Shown here piece after piece: positions 1 to 8,386 of a stretch of DNA of 24,815 nucleotides. The notes under the pieces were generated by a model that saw only the letters and a program-made list of their open reading frames with translations, was not told where the DNA came from and searched no databases. This DNA is from a virus, in the IMG/VR virus record IMGVR_UViG_3300017739_000101, positions 1-24,815 of that record; one strand, given 5' to 3'. Each line of letters opens with the position of its first letter. Position 1 is the stretch's first letter. A program made the position numbers and the translations under genes.

Positions 1-2
1 AA

Positions 3-1511
3 GACGGTATGGACAGACCTAAAAGTGAACTTGCTTATAGGGTTCCTGCAAGTAAGTTTACGCGTAGAAAAATTACTGCAAACGAAAAGCAAGAAGAGTT
101 GGTTGGACTTGATACTACTATTGATTGGAAAAACACAGGCGATAACAGCTATGACGGTGAAAAACTTAGTCTGTTAGTACACGATGAAAGTGGTAAATGG
201 GAAAGGCCTGATAATATTCTAAACAACTGGCGAGTAACTAAAACTTGTTTAAGGTTAGGTGCTCGTATAGTTGGTAAATGCATGATGGGTTCAACGAGTA
301 ATTCGCTGGACAAAGGTGGTGATAATTTTAAAAAGCTGTATAATGATTCAGACGTTACAAGCAGAAACCGCAATGGACAAACAAAGTCTGGTTTATATTC
401 TTTGTTTATCCCAATGGAATGGAACTATGAAGGATTTATTGACGAATACGGACAGCCTGTATTTAATAACCCAGATCATGATGTATACGGACCAGACGGT
501 GAATTAATTGACATAGGTATAATTGATCACTGGAACAATGAAGCTGACGGATTAAAAGGAGATAGCGATGGATTAAATGAGTTTTATCGTCAGTTTCCTA
601 GAACTGAAGAGCATGCTTTTAGAGATGAAGCAAAAAATAGTATATTTAATTTAACAAAAATATACGAACAAATAGATTATAACGAAGGAATTAGAAATGA
701 CTCTGTAGTAACAACTGGTAGTTTTCAGTGGATTAACGGCGTTAAAGACACTAATGTAATATTTTATCCTGACAACAACGGTAGATTTAAAATTAGCTGG
801 ACGCCACCTGTTAATCTTCAGAATAAAATAATAATAAAAAATGGAGTTAAATATCCTGGGAACGAGCACATGGGCGCTTTTGGCTGCGATAGTTATGATA
901 TTAGTGGTACTGTTGATGGTCGAGGATCCAACGGATCTCTTCATGGATTAACAAAGTTTTCAATGGAAGACGCTCCGCCAAACCATATGTTTTTAGAATA
1001 TATAGCTAGACCGCAAACCGCTGAAATATTTTTTGAAGATATATTAATGGCTTGTGTATTTTATGGCATGCCGCTACTTGCAGAAAACAATAAACCAAGG
1101 CTTTTATATTATTTTAAAAGAAGAGGTTATAGAGGTTTTAGTATGAATAGACCAGATAAAGTTTGGAATAAATTATCTGTTGCCGAAAAAGAAATAGGTG
1201 GTATACCAAACTCTAGTGAAGATATTAAACAAGCTCACGCCGCCGCTATTGAAATGTATATTAATGATTACGTAGGCCACAAAGGTGATGGTGTTTATGG
1301 AAATATATATTTTAACGAAACATTAAATGATTGGGCTAAGTTTGACATAAATAAAAGAACTAAGTTTGATGCAACTATAAGCTCAGGGCTTGCTATAATG
1401 GCTTGCAATAGACATTTATATAGACCAAATGTAGAATACAATAAACAACCACTAAATATAAGTATTTCTAAATATAGCAATACTGGTAACACATCAAAAA
1501 TAATAAAATAA
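3..1511 (+). CDS. Terminase large subunit (5' partial)
   Basis: This is the packaging motor that translocates and cuts phage DNA at the portal. The reading frame is open to the left edge (Asp-Gly codons precede the first visible Met at 9), so the true start and the Walker A motif lie outside the window. Numbering from that Met, LLVHDE at 55-60 fits a Walker B strand with the catalytic Glu at 60, and GSTSN at 94-98 fits the coupling motif III. The C-terminal half resembles the RNase H-like nuclease: GAFGCDSYD places a candidate metal-binding Asp at 294, an alpha-helical stretch with YGMPLLAENN follows, and FDATISSGLA near 454 supplies a late Asp. The gene ends 4 bases before the portal gene, as expected for a packaging pair. 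Motif assignment is by eye; the family call is strong, the exact catalytic residues are inferred. Confidence 0.9.
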   Translation, partial: DGMDRPKSELAYRVPASKFTRRKITANEKQEELVGLDTTIDWKNTGDNSYDGEKLSLLVHDESGKWERPDNILNNWRVTKTCLRLGARIVGKCMMGSTSNSLDKGGDNFKKLYNDSDVTSRNRNGQTKSGLYSLFIPMEWNYEGFIDEYGQPVFNNPDHDVYGPDGELIDIGIIDHWNNEADGLKGDSDGLNEFYRQFPRTEEHAFRDEAKNSIFNLTKIYEQIDYNEGIRNDSVVTTGSFQWINGVKDTNVIFYPDNNGRFKISWTPPVNLQNKIIIKNGVKYPGNEHMGAFGCDSYDISGTVDGRGSNGSLHGLTKFSMEDAPPNHMFLEYIARPQTAEIFFEDILMACVFYGMPLLAENNKPRLLYYFKRRGYRGFSMNRPDKVWNKLSVAEKEIGGIPNSSEDIKQAHAAAIEMYINDYVGHKGDGVYGNIYFNETLNDWAKFDINKRTKFDATISSGLAIMACNRHLYRPNVEYNKQPLNISISKYSNTGNTSKIIK

Positions 1512-1515
1512 AAAT

Positions 1516-3942
1516 ATGGCAGAGTCTGTTATAAAGAGTTATTTTCCAAGTCAAGTAGTTAGCGATGCTGAAAAGCTTAGTTATGATTATGGTTTAAAAG
1601 TTGCTAAAGCAATAGAAACAGAGTGGTTTTACGACGATAGATCACAAACTAGATACGATACTAATTTCAATAATTTTCATAAATTAAGACTTTACGCAAG
1701 AGGTGAACAGCCTGTGCAGAAGTATAAAGATGAATTATCTATAAATGGTGATTTAAGTTATTTAAATTTAGATTGGACTCCAGTTCCAATTATACCTAAA
1801 TTTGTTGATATTGTTGTAAACGGCATTGCTGACAGAGCTTTTGAAGTTAAGGCGCACTCTCAAGATGAGTATGGTATTGCTAAAAGAACAGAGTATATGG
1901 AAAGTATACTAGGTGATATGGCCGCTAGAGAAATGAACGATTTTGCAGCTCAAGAGTTTGGCATAAACTTATACGAAAACGATCCTGAAACTTTACCTGA
2001 AAATCAAGAAGAATTAGAACTTCATATGCAGCTAAGTTATAAACAAGCTGTAGAAATAGCTGAAGAGCAAGCTATTAATGTTTTATTAAAAGGTAATGAT
2101 TACGATTTAATAAAAAGAAGACTCTATTATGACTTAACAGTTTTAGGTATTTCAGCAGTAAAAACAAGTTTTACAACTTCAGACGGTGTAACTATTGATT
2201 ATGTAGATCCAGCAGACTTAATTTATTCGTATACTGAGTCACCATATTTTGATGATTTATATTATGTTGGTGAAGTAAAAATGATACCAATAAACGAACT
2301 TGCTAAACAGTTTCCTCATTTAACACAAGAAGATTTAGAAGAAATACAAAACTCAGGCTATACACAAAGAAATAACTATCACTACGGTGGGCCTAGGTAT
2401 GAAGACGCAGATAGAAATAAAGTTCAAGTTTTATATTTTAATTATAAAACGTATATGAACGAAGTTTATAAAGTTAAAGAGACAGGTAGTGGGGCTATGA
2501 AGTTAATTGAAAAAGACGATAGCTTTGACCCACCTGCAGATGCTCAAGGTAATTTTTCAAAACTTGAAAGAGCTATTGAAACTCTTTATGAAGGCGCTTT
2601 AATATTAGGTACTAATAAGCTGCTTAAGTGGGAGATGTCTGAAAATATGATGCGATCAAAAAGTAATTTTACTAAAGTCAAAATGAACTATAGTATTGTT
2701 GCTCCTCGTATGTATAAAGGTAAAATTGAATCATTAGTTAGACGTATAACTGGTTTTGCTGATATGATACAGTTAACTCATTTAAAACTTCAACAAGTAA
2801 TGTCGCGTATGGTACCAGATGGCGTTTATTTAGATGCTGATGGCTTAGCTGAAGTAGATTTAGGCAACGGAACAAGCTACAATCCACAAGAAGCTTTAAA
2901 CATGTTTTTTCAAACAGGTAGTGTTATTGGTAGATCATTTACACAAGAAGGTGATATGAATCCAGGTAAAGTTCCTATACAAGAAATAACTAGTGGTAGT
3001 GGCGGCAATAAAATACAAGCCTTAATAGGAAATTATAACTATTACATGCAAATGATTAGAGATGCTACTGGTTTAAATGAAGCTAGAGACGGTAGCTTGC
3101 CAGATGAAAGAGCATTGCTTGGTGTTCAAAAATTAGCAGCCGCTAACAGTAATACAGCTACTAGACACATATTAAACTCTGGTTTATTTTTAACAGCTGA
3201 AGTTGCAGAGCAATTATCACTTAGAATATCAGATATTATAGAATATTCTCCAACTAAAGAAGCATTTATTCAAAGTATAGGTGTTCATAACGTAGCTACT
3301 CTTGAAGAAATGTCAGAGCTTCATTTGTATGACTTTGGTATATTTTTAGAGTTAGCTCCTGATGAAGAAGAAAAAGCTATACTTGAAAACAACATACAAC
3401 AAGCGTTAGCTCAAAAAACTATAGATCTTGAAGATGCTATTGATCTTAGAGAGTTGTCTAGTATTAAAGTTGCTAATCAACTATTAAAAATTAGAAGAAA
3501 CAAAAAGCAGCAGAAAGATCAACAAATGCAGCAACAAAACATACAAGCTCAAGCACAAGCTAACGTACAGCAACAACAAGCATCTGCTCAATTAGAAATA
3601 CAAAAACAACAAGCACTTAAACAAGCTGAAGCCCAAATAATGCAATTGCAAGCACAACTTGACGCTGGTAAAATACAAGCAGAGTCTCAAGTGAAAGCGC
3701 AGCTTGCAGCCCAAAAGTTTCAGTTTGATATACAGCTTAAAGCTTTAGAAACTCAAGGTATAAAAGATAGAGAAAAAACAAAAGAAGATCGTAAAGACGA
3801 TAGAACTAAAATTCAAGCTACTCAACAATCAGAGCTTATAGATCAAAGAAAATCAGGCAAGCCACCTAAAAACTTTGAGAAAACGAGTAATGATATACTT
3901 GAAGGTGGATTTGATTTAGGACCTATTGATCTTAATCAATAA
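1516..3942 (+). CDS. Portal protein
   Basis: The product (808 residues) is probably the dodecameric portal at one capsid vertex, the channel for DNA packaging and exit. Support comes from its place between terminase and scaffold/capsid, its size, and an N-terminal region rich in DWTPVPIIPKFVDIVVNG-like sequence that I associate with large podoviral portals. Residues about 663-775 are extremely rich in Gln, Ala and Lys with almost no helix breakers and should form a long helix or coiled coil, comparable to the C-terminal barrel of P22-type portals; a short acidic, Gly-containing tail (GGFDLGPIDLNQ) follows. The start at 1516 is preceded by an A-rich leader without a Shine-Dalgarno sequence. 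Family assignment rests on context plus recognition; no structure comparison was possible. Confidence 0.85.
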   Translation: MAESVIKSYFPSQVVSDAEKLSYDYGLKVAKAIETEWFYDDRSQTRYDTNFNNFHKLRLYARGEQPVQKYKDELSINGDLSYLNLDWTPVPIIPKFVDIVVNGIADRAFEVKAHSQDEYGIAKRTEYMESILGDMAAREMNDFAAQEFGINLYENDPETLPENQEELELHMQLSYKQAVEIAEEQAINVLLKGNDYDLIKRRLYYDLTVLGISAVKTSFTTSDGVTIDYVDPADLIYSYTESPYFDDLYYVGEVKMIPINELAKQFPHLTQEDLEEIQNSGYTQRNNYHYGGPRYEDADRNKVQVLYFNYKTYMNEVYKVKETGSGAMKLIEKDDSFDPPADAQGNFSKLERAIETLYEGALILGTNKLLKWEMSENMMRSKSNFTKVKMNYSIVAPRMYKGKIESLVRRITGFADMIQLTHLKLQQVMSRMVPDGVYLDADGLAEVDLGNGTSYNPQEALNMFFQTGSVIGRSFTQEGDMNPGKVPIQEITSGSGGNKIQALIGNYNYYMQMIRDATGLNEARDGSLPDERALLGVQKLAAANSNTATRHILNSGLFLTAEVAEQLSLRISDIIEYSPTKEAFIQSIGVHNVATLEEMSELHLYDFGIFLELAPDEEEKAILENNIQQALAQKTIDLEDAIDLRELSSIKVANQLLKIRRNKKQQKDQQMQQQNIQAQAQANVQQQQASAQLEIQKQQALKQAEAQIMQLQAQLDAGKIQAESQVKAQLAAQKFQFDIQLKALETQGIKDREKTKEDRKDDRTKIQATQQSELIDQRKSGKPPKNFEKTSNDILEGGFDLGPIDLNQ

Positions 3943-3959
3943 CGCTAATTTATATATTA

Positions 3960-3966
3960 TTTTATT
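3960..3966 (+). promoter_or_regulatory. A/U-rich translation initiation leader (scaffold)
   Basis: TTTTATT directly abuts the ATG of the scaffold gene, inside a 24-base A/T-only gap with no purine-rich Shine-Dalgarno element. The same heptamer directly abuts the capsid ATG (5175-5181) and starts the leader of the gene at 6763 (6746-6752). A role in ribosome recruitment, as in Bacteroidota, is inferred from position and recurrence. Confidence 0.4.
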
Positions 3967-5163
3967 ATGGAAGAAAAAGAAAACGTAGTTGAAGAAACTA
4001 CACAAGAACAAACTATTGACGAAAGTAAATTTGAAAGTGCTGGAGATGATAGTGTAATTAAAATAGATTTAGATAAACCTGTAGAAGATGCCACTAGAGA
4101 GCAAAGCACAGATGAGGTATCTGTTCGCAACGAATCCGAAACTAGCGAAGAGGTACGTGAAGAAAACGTCGAAGAAAAAGTTGAAGAACCTGCCGGAGAA
4201 GAAAAGCCCGAGCAAGTTCAAGATGAAGAGCCCGTCGTTCAAGAAGTAACTGATGAAGAAGTTGCTGAAGAAGTAGAAGAAGTAACTGAGCAAGTTCAAG
4301 AAGCAGTTGCTGAAGCTGAAGCTACAGGTAAACCACTACCTGAAAATATTCAAAAGTTAGTTGACTTTATGAATGACACAGGTGGAGACATAGAAGATTA
4401 TGTTAAGTTAAACAAAGATTATTCTAACTTAGACAATGTAAATCTTCTTAGAGAATATTATAAACAAACTAAACCTCATTTAACTACAGAAGAAGTTGAC
4501 TTTTTAATGGAAGATCAATTTTCTTTTGATGAAGAAGTTGACGAGGAAAGAGATATAAAAAGAAAAAAATTAGCTTTGAAAGAGCAAGTTGCTCAGGCAA
4601 AGAACCACTTGGAAAGTGTAAAATCCAAATATTACGATAGTATAAAGCAAGGCTCTAAGCTAACAACTGAACAGCAGAAAGCTATTGACTTTTTCAATCG
4701 TTATAACAAAGAGTCGGAAGACAATAAAAAAGTAGCTGAACAACAGCAACGAACGTTTTTAAATAAAACTAATCAACTATTCAACAAAAACTTCAAAGGT
4801 TTTGAATACAATGTTGGAGATAAAAGATTTAGATACAATGTTAAAAACACAGATACTGTTAAAGATACTCAAAGCGATATTAATAACTTTATAGGAAAGT
4901 TTCTTAATGAAAGTAATGAAATGTCAGATGCTAAGGGCTATCACAAGAGTTTATTCACGGCTATGAATGCTGACGCTATAGCACAGCACTTTTATGAACA
5001 AGGTAAAGCAGATGCTTTAAAAGAAAGTATTGCTAAGTCTAAAAATGTTAGTATGAATCCTCGCCAAGAATTTGGTGGTGTTGAAAATAACAGTGGCATG
5101 AAAGTTAAAGTGTTAGGTGACAACTCTTCTGATTTTAAATTTAAAATTAAAAAGAATAGATAA
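3967..5163 (+). CDS. Head scaffolding protein
   Basis: This 398-residue protein very likely guides procapsid assembly and is then removed. It lies directly between portal and major capsid protein, the usual scaffold position. Residues 1-115 are dominated by Glu, Asp and Val and look disordered. The middle (about 150-270) is charged and helical, with TKPHLTTEEVDFLMEDQF followed by Lys/Glu-rich coiled-coil-like sequence. The C terminus is basic (FKFKIKKNR), matching the capsid-binding basic tail of known scaffolds. The pattern LLREYYKQTKPHL followed by a DEE-rich stretch is one I recognise from marine phages. Bases about 4112-4240 are visibly richer in G and C, with codons such as CCC, GTC and TCC that are rare nearby. 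A fused protease was looked for and no Ser/His motif stands out. Confidence 0.8.
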   Translation: MEEKENVVEETTQEQTIDESKFESAGDDSVIKIDLDKPVEDATREQSTDEVSVRNESETSEEVREENVEEKVEEPAGEEKPEQVQDEEPVVQEVTDEEVAEEVEEVTEQVQEAVAEAEATGKPLPENIQKLVDFMNDTGGDIEDYVKLNKDYSNLDNVNLLREYYKQTKPHLTTEEVDFLMEDQFSFDEEVDEERDIKRKKLALKEQVAQAKNHLESVKSKYYDSIKQGSKLTTEQQKAIDFFNRYNKESEDNKKVAEQQQRTFLNKTNQLFNKNFKGFEYNVGDKRFRYNVKNTDTVKDTQSDINNFIGKFLNESNEMSDAKGYHKSLFTAMNADAIAQHFYEQGKADALKESIAKSKNVSMNPRQEFGGVENNSGMKVKVLGDNSSDFKFKIKKNR

Positions 5164-5174
5164 CATTTAAAACA

Positions 5175-5181
5175 TTTTATT
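5175..5181 (+). promoter_or_regulatory. A/U-rich translation initiation leader (major capsid)
   Basis: TTTTATT directly abuts the major capsid ATG and matches the leader of the scaffold gene exactly, including the following ATGG. No Shine-Dalgarno sequence is present in the 18-base gap. Sharing between two genes whose products are needed in large amounts suggests a strong initiation signal; this is inference. Confidence 0.4.
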
Positions 5182-6705
5182 ATGGCAATTACAGCTGGAC
5201 CTAATTTGAACAGTGTACCTGCTCCAAGAAAGCAGACACTAGCTACAAATTATCTAGATTTCACGGGAACTGCAAACTCGTGGGGACAACAATATCTGCC
5301 TGACTTAATGGAGAAAGAAGCTGAGGTTTTTGGACCTCGTACAATTTCTGGTTTCCTTTCACAAGTTGGCGCAGAAGAAGCAATGCAGTCTGATCAAGTA
5401 GTCTGGTCAGAACAAGGAAGACTACACTTATCTTACAAAGGTAAAATATTATCAGGTGCTGGTGGTACTACTGGTGCTACAGCGGTAAACGGGCAAGCTC
5501 CAACAACTATTACAATAGAGAAAGACATTGATGGTAAAGCTCTTCACGCTAATGGACACGGTATTAGAACTAACGATTTAGTTATAGTATCTGATAGTAC
5601 TAATGGTATCGTTAAATGTTTAGTTACAGGTGTTACTAGTACTACTGCTAACGTGTTACCTTACGACAGAGGCGCTGCAGGTTTATCTGCTTCTGCTGAT
5701 GCTGAATCAGTTCGTATATTAGTTTTTGGTTCTGAGTTTGGTAAAGGTATGTCTTATGTTTCTGCTGATTCTACATCTGCTACAGAGACAAGAGGTGCTA
5801 ACGAGCCAAGATTTACAACCTTTACTAACAAGCCTATTATCATGAAAGACTACTACGAAGTATCTGGATCAGATACATCTCGTATTGGTTGGGTAGAAGT
5901 TTCAACTGAAGGTGGACAAGGTGGTTACTTATGGTACTTAAAAGCTGAGTCTGACACAAGAGCTCGTTTCAATGACTATATTGAAATGGCAATGCTAGAA
6001 GCTGAGCTTAATGATAGCTCTTCTGTTATTGACGGCGCTACAGACTATATAGCTGGTTCTGCTGCTGGTGACGGTACTGTTGGAACTGAAGGTTTATTTG
6101 CTGCTATTGAATCAAGAGGTAATATTACTTCTGGTATCACTGGCGTTAACGCTGCTACTGACTTAGCTGAGTTCGATGCTATTTTAGCTGAATTTGACAA
6201 GCAAGGTGCTATTGAAGAAAACATGTTCTTCTTGAACAGAACTACTTCTTTAGCTATTGATGACATGTTAGCTTCAATGAACTCTTACGGTGCTGGTGGC
6301 ACATCTTTTGGTGTATTCAACAACTCTGAAGATATGGCATTAAATCTAGGCTTCTCTGGTTTCCGTAGAGGATCTTACGACTTCTATAAGTCTGACTTTA
6401 GATACTTAAATGATTTAGCAACAAGAGGTGCTATTAACGCTAACAACCCTGCTAACGCTATTCGTGGTGTTGTAATTCCAGCTGGTTCTTCATCTGTATA
6501 TGATCAAACTGTTGGGGCTTCTATTAAGCGTCCGTTCTTACACGTACGTTATAGAGCTTCTCAAACTGATGATCGTAGAATGAAGACTTGGACTACTGGT
6601 TCAGTTGGAGCTGCTACAACAGCATTAGATGTGATGCAACTACACTTCTTAACTGAAAGATGTTTGATTACTCAAGCAGCTAATAACTTTATGTTATTGA
6701 AGTAA
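5182..6705 (+). CDS. Major capsid protein, HK97-like
   Basis: This 507-residue protein is the probable shell subunit. It follows the scaffold gene, is followed at once by a strong terminator, and uses more C-ending codons (TTC, AAC, GAC) and more CGT for Arg than its neighbours, as expected for the most abundant virion protein. Residues 40-60 (LPDLMEKEAEVFGPRTIS) look like the N-arm/early helix region. Residues about 106-185 form a Gly/Thr/Val-rich beta module (NDLVIVSDSTNGIVKCLVTG) that looks like an insertion domain in the HK97 fold. The C-terminal part has a long Gly/Asn-rich segment, KRPFLHVRYRASQTDDRR and a closing helix LHFLTERCLITQAANNFM. The start is set by the A/U-rich leader next to it. 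No cleavage site for a maturation protease could be identified. Confidence 0.9.
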   Translation: MAITAGPNLNSVPAPRKQTLATNYLDFTGTANSWGQQYLPDLMEKEAEVFGPRTISGFLSQVGAEEAMQSDQVVWSEQGRLHLSYKGKILSGAGGTTGATAVNGQAPTTITIEKDIDGKALHANGHGIRTNDLVIVSDSTNGIVKCLVTGVTSTTANVLPYDRGAAGLSASADAESVRILVFGSEFGKGMSYVSADSTSATETRGANEPRFTTFTNKPIIMKDYYEVSGSDTSRIGWVEVSTEGGQGGYLWYLKAESDTRARFNDYIEMAMLEAELNDSSSVIDGATDYIAGSAAGDGTVGTEGLFAAIESRGNITSGITGVNAATDLAEFDAILAEFDKQGAIEENMFFLNRTTSLAIDDMLASMNSYGAGGTSFGVFNNSEDMALNLGFSGFRRGSYDFYKSDFRYLNDLATRGAINANNPANAIRGVVIPAGSSSVYDQTVGASIKRPFLHVRYRASQTDDRRMKTWTTGSVGAATTALDVMQLHFLTERCLITQAANNFMLLK

Positions 6706-6714
6706 ATTGATTAT

Positions 6715-6742
6715 GGTCGGGGCTTCGGCCCCGATCTTTTTT
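6715..6742 (+). terminator. Intrinsic terminator after the capsid gene
   Basis: A 9-bp stem (6715-6723 with 6728-6736, one G-U pair) closes on a C(UUCG)G tetraloop and is followed by six T residues at 6737-6742. It lies 9 bases after the capsid stop codon. Only 20 bases remain before the next start codon, so it probably works as a partial terminator that raises capsid transcript over downstream genes. Confidence 0.9.
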
Positions 6743-6762
6743 AACTTTTATTATATTATATT

Positions 6763-7587
6763 ATGGCAAAAAAACAAACAAAAAAGGCTGAAGTAGCGCC
6801 TGAAGTAAAAGCTACTAACGATATGGTTGAGGTTGTTATTGAAAAGCCAAAGCCAAAAAAACCAACTTGGGAAATAAAAGATAGAGTTTATTATTTAAGA
6901 GGTAGTAAAAAACCTATATCTAGATCAATAAAATCTGCAGGAGTATATTGGTTTGATCAAGAAAAAGGTTACGAAAGAGAGTTAAAGTATTGTGAAAATC
7001 AAAAAACACCTTTTGTTGATGAAATGACTGGCGATCAAAGATTATCTCACATTATATTTAGAGATGGCTCTTTATTTGTTCCAAAAGAAAAAACTACTTT
7101 ACAAAAACTTTTATCTTTGTATCACCCGCATAAAGATCAAATATACTACGAGTTTGAAGCTGATGAAGTAGCTGCTGATGAAATAGAATTATTAGAAATG
7201 GAAGCAGATGCAATATTAATGGCTAGACAAATAGATATTGATATGGCTGAGGCTATCATGCGTGTAGAAAAAGGCTCTGAGGTGTCTAAGTTTAGTTCTA
7301 AAGAACTTAAAAGAGATTTATTAGTGTTTGCGCGAAATAATCCTAGTTTGTTCTTAGAATTAGCGGCTGATGATAACGTGCAGCTTAGAAACTTTGGTAT
7401 TAAAGCTGTAGAGCTTGGAATTATTAAACTATCAAGCGATCAAAGAAACTTTTTATGGGGATCTAATGATAGAAAAATAATGACTGTACCATTTGACGAG
7501 CATCCATATACCGCTCTTGCACATTGGTTTAAAACTGATGAAGGTATGGAGATTTATGCGAATATAGAAAAGCGATTAAACGCGTAA
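6763..7587 (+). CDS. Conserved virion-associated protein of unknown function
   Basis: I cannot assign a function to this 274-residue protein, although the layout is familiar from uncultured marine phages. The first ~35 residues are Lys/Ala/Pro-rich and probably disordered. Residues ~35-125 look like a mixed alpha/beta domain (EIKDRVYYLRG, YWFDQEKGYERELKY, IIFRDGSLFVPKEKTTLQKLL). Residues ~130-190 are acidic and helical. The C-terminal ~80 residues carry SKELKRDLLVFARNNPSLF and QRNFLWGSNDRK, and the sequence ends in a helix. Position just after the capsid gene suggests a head or head-completion role, or a packaged DNA-binding protein. It is isolated between the terminator at 6715 and the hairpin at 7601, so its mRNA level is probably set separately from its neighbours. 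No catalytic motif was seen. Confidence 0.7.
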   Translation: MAKKQTKKAEVAPEVKATNDMVEVVIEKPKPKKPTWEIKDRVYYLRGSKKPISRSIKSAGVYWFDQEKGYERELKYCENQKTPFVDEMTGDQRLSHIIFRDGSLFVPKEKTTLQKLLSLYHPHKDQIYYEFEADEVAADEIELLEMEADAILMARQIDIDMAEAIMRVEKGSEVSKFSSKELKRDLLVFARNNPSLFLELAADDNVQLRNFGIKAVELGIIKLSSDQRNFLWGSNDRKIMTVPFDEHPYTALAHWFKTDEGMEIYANIEKRLNA

Positions 7588-7596
7588 TCATTTATA

Positions 7597-7626
7597 GAAG
7601 AGTAACCGCTCTTCGGGGTGGTTACT
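7597..7626 (+). promoter_or_regulatory. Intercistronic UUCG hairpin with a competing fold
   Basis: An 11-bp stem (7601-7611 with 7616-7626, two G-U pairs) closes on C(UUCG)G. A competing 6-bp hairpin pairs GAAGAG at 7597-7602 with CTCTTC at 7609-7614; the two folds exclude each other. No T tract follows (TTAACTATAAAA), so it is a poor terminator and better read as an mRNA-stabilising, processing or attenuating structure in a 58-base gap. Confidence 0.6.
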
Positions 7627-7645
7627 TAACTATAAAATATATATA

Positions 7646-8383
7646 ATGGCAATAAAAATAAATACAGTATATCAAACAGTATTAGCGTTAGCTAACAAAG
7701 AGCAAAAAGGGTATATTACGCCTCAAGAATTTAATTTATTCGCCAAACATGCTCAGATGTCTATATTTGAGCAGTACTTTTATGATTTAAATCAATTCAA
7801 AAGGATTCAAACTAACGACACAGAAGCCTTTGACATGATTAACTTAATAGAAGAAAAATTAAACTCAATTTTTTTAAGACAACTTTCAACTACTAGCGCT
7901 TTTAAAAGTTATGGTGCAGATCTTCCTAGTGATTTTTACAGACTACATGATTGTTTTTATAGACAAACAAGCTCGCCATTAGGAGCAGTAGGCAATAAAG
8001 TTGAGCACATGGAAAGACAACAAGCTGTAGAAATAGGTTCAAGTGGTCCTTTAACTAGACCTACCATAAATACACCGATAAGTTACATTTTTAGTGGTAG
8101 AATTTACATGCGGCCTATTGTTGTTCCTTCGCCGCCAAACACTGCTTTTTTCATGTCATATTATAGAAAGCCCAAAGATCCTAAATGGACTTACGTTGTT
8201 TTAAATGAAAAGCCTATGTTTAACGCAAGTGGCGGTGTTCAAGACTTTGAACTTCACCAGTCTGAAGAAACAAATTTAGTTTTAAAAATACTACAGTTAG
8301 CAGGAATTAGTGTTAAAGACTTTGGTACAGCTCAAGCAGCAGCTCAAATAGAAAATAATAAAATAGTTCAACAAAAACAATAA
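7646..8383 (+). CDS. Probable neck/ring (head-tail connector) protein
   Basis: This 245-residue protein probably forms a ring below the portal. The N-terminal pattern LALANKEQKGYITPQEFNLF followed by IFEQYFYDLNQF is one I recognise as widespread in flavobacterial and uncultured marine phages. Residues 1-90 are helical, as in podoviral adaptor proteins. The middle (PSDFYRLHDCFY and the segment after it) is mixed. A short beta region with YIFSGRIYMRPIVVP and an FFMSYYRKPKDPKW strand follows, and the C terminus is a helical, Gln-rich tail (AQAAAQIENNKIVQQKQ). It ends TAA-AAG-ATG, three bases from the next gene in the same frame, which suggests translational coupling with it. The ring role is inferred from context; no sequence similarity to P22 gp4 or T7 gp11 could be tested. 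Confidence 0.6.
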   Translation: MAIKINTVYQTVLALANKEQKGYITPQEFNLFAKHAQMSIFEQYFYDLNQFKRIQTNDTEAFDMINLIEEKLNSIFLRQLSTTSAFKSYGADLPSDFYRLHDCFYRQTSSPLGAVGNKVEHMERQQAVEIGSSGPLTRPTINTPISYIFSGRIYMRPIVVPSPPNTAFFMSYYRKPKDPKWTYVVLNEKPMFNASGGVQDFELHQSEETNLVLKILQLAGISVKDFGTAQAAAQIENNKIVQQKQ

Positions 8384-8386
8384 AAG

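Noticed and set aside
316-507. A 63-codon + strand frame inside the terminase gene
   Set aside because: It overlaps the terminase frame throughout and shows no recognisable protein pattern or separate start signal.
6743-6762. A promoter between the terminator and the next gene
   Set aside because: Only 20 A/T-rich bases are available. No Bacteroidota-type TTTG / TAnnTTTG pair or E. coli-type -35/-10 pair could be placed there.
7601-7626. A second intrinsic terminator
   Set aside because: The stem is good but is followed by TTAACTATAAAA with no run of T residues, so it was recorded as an mRNA structure.
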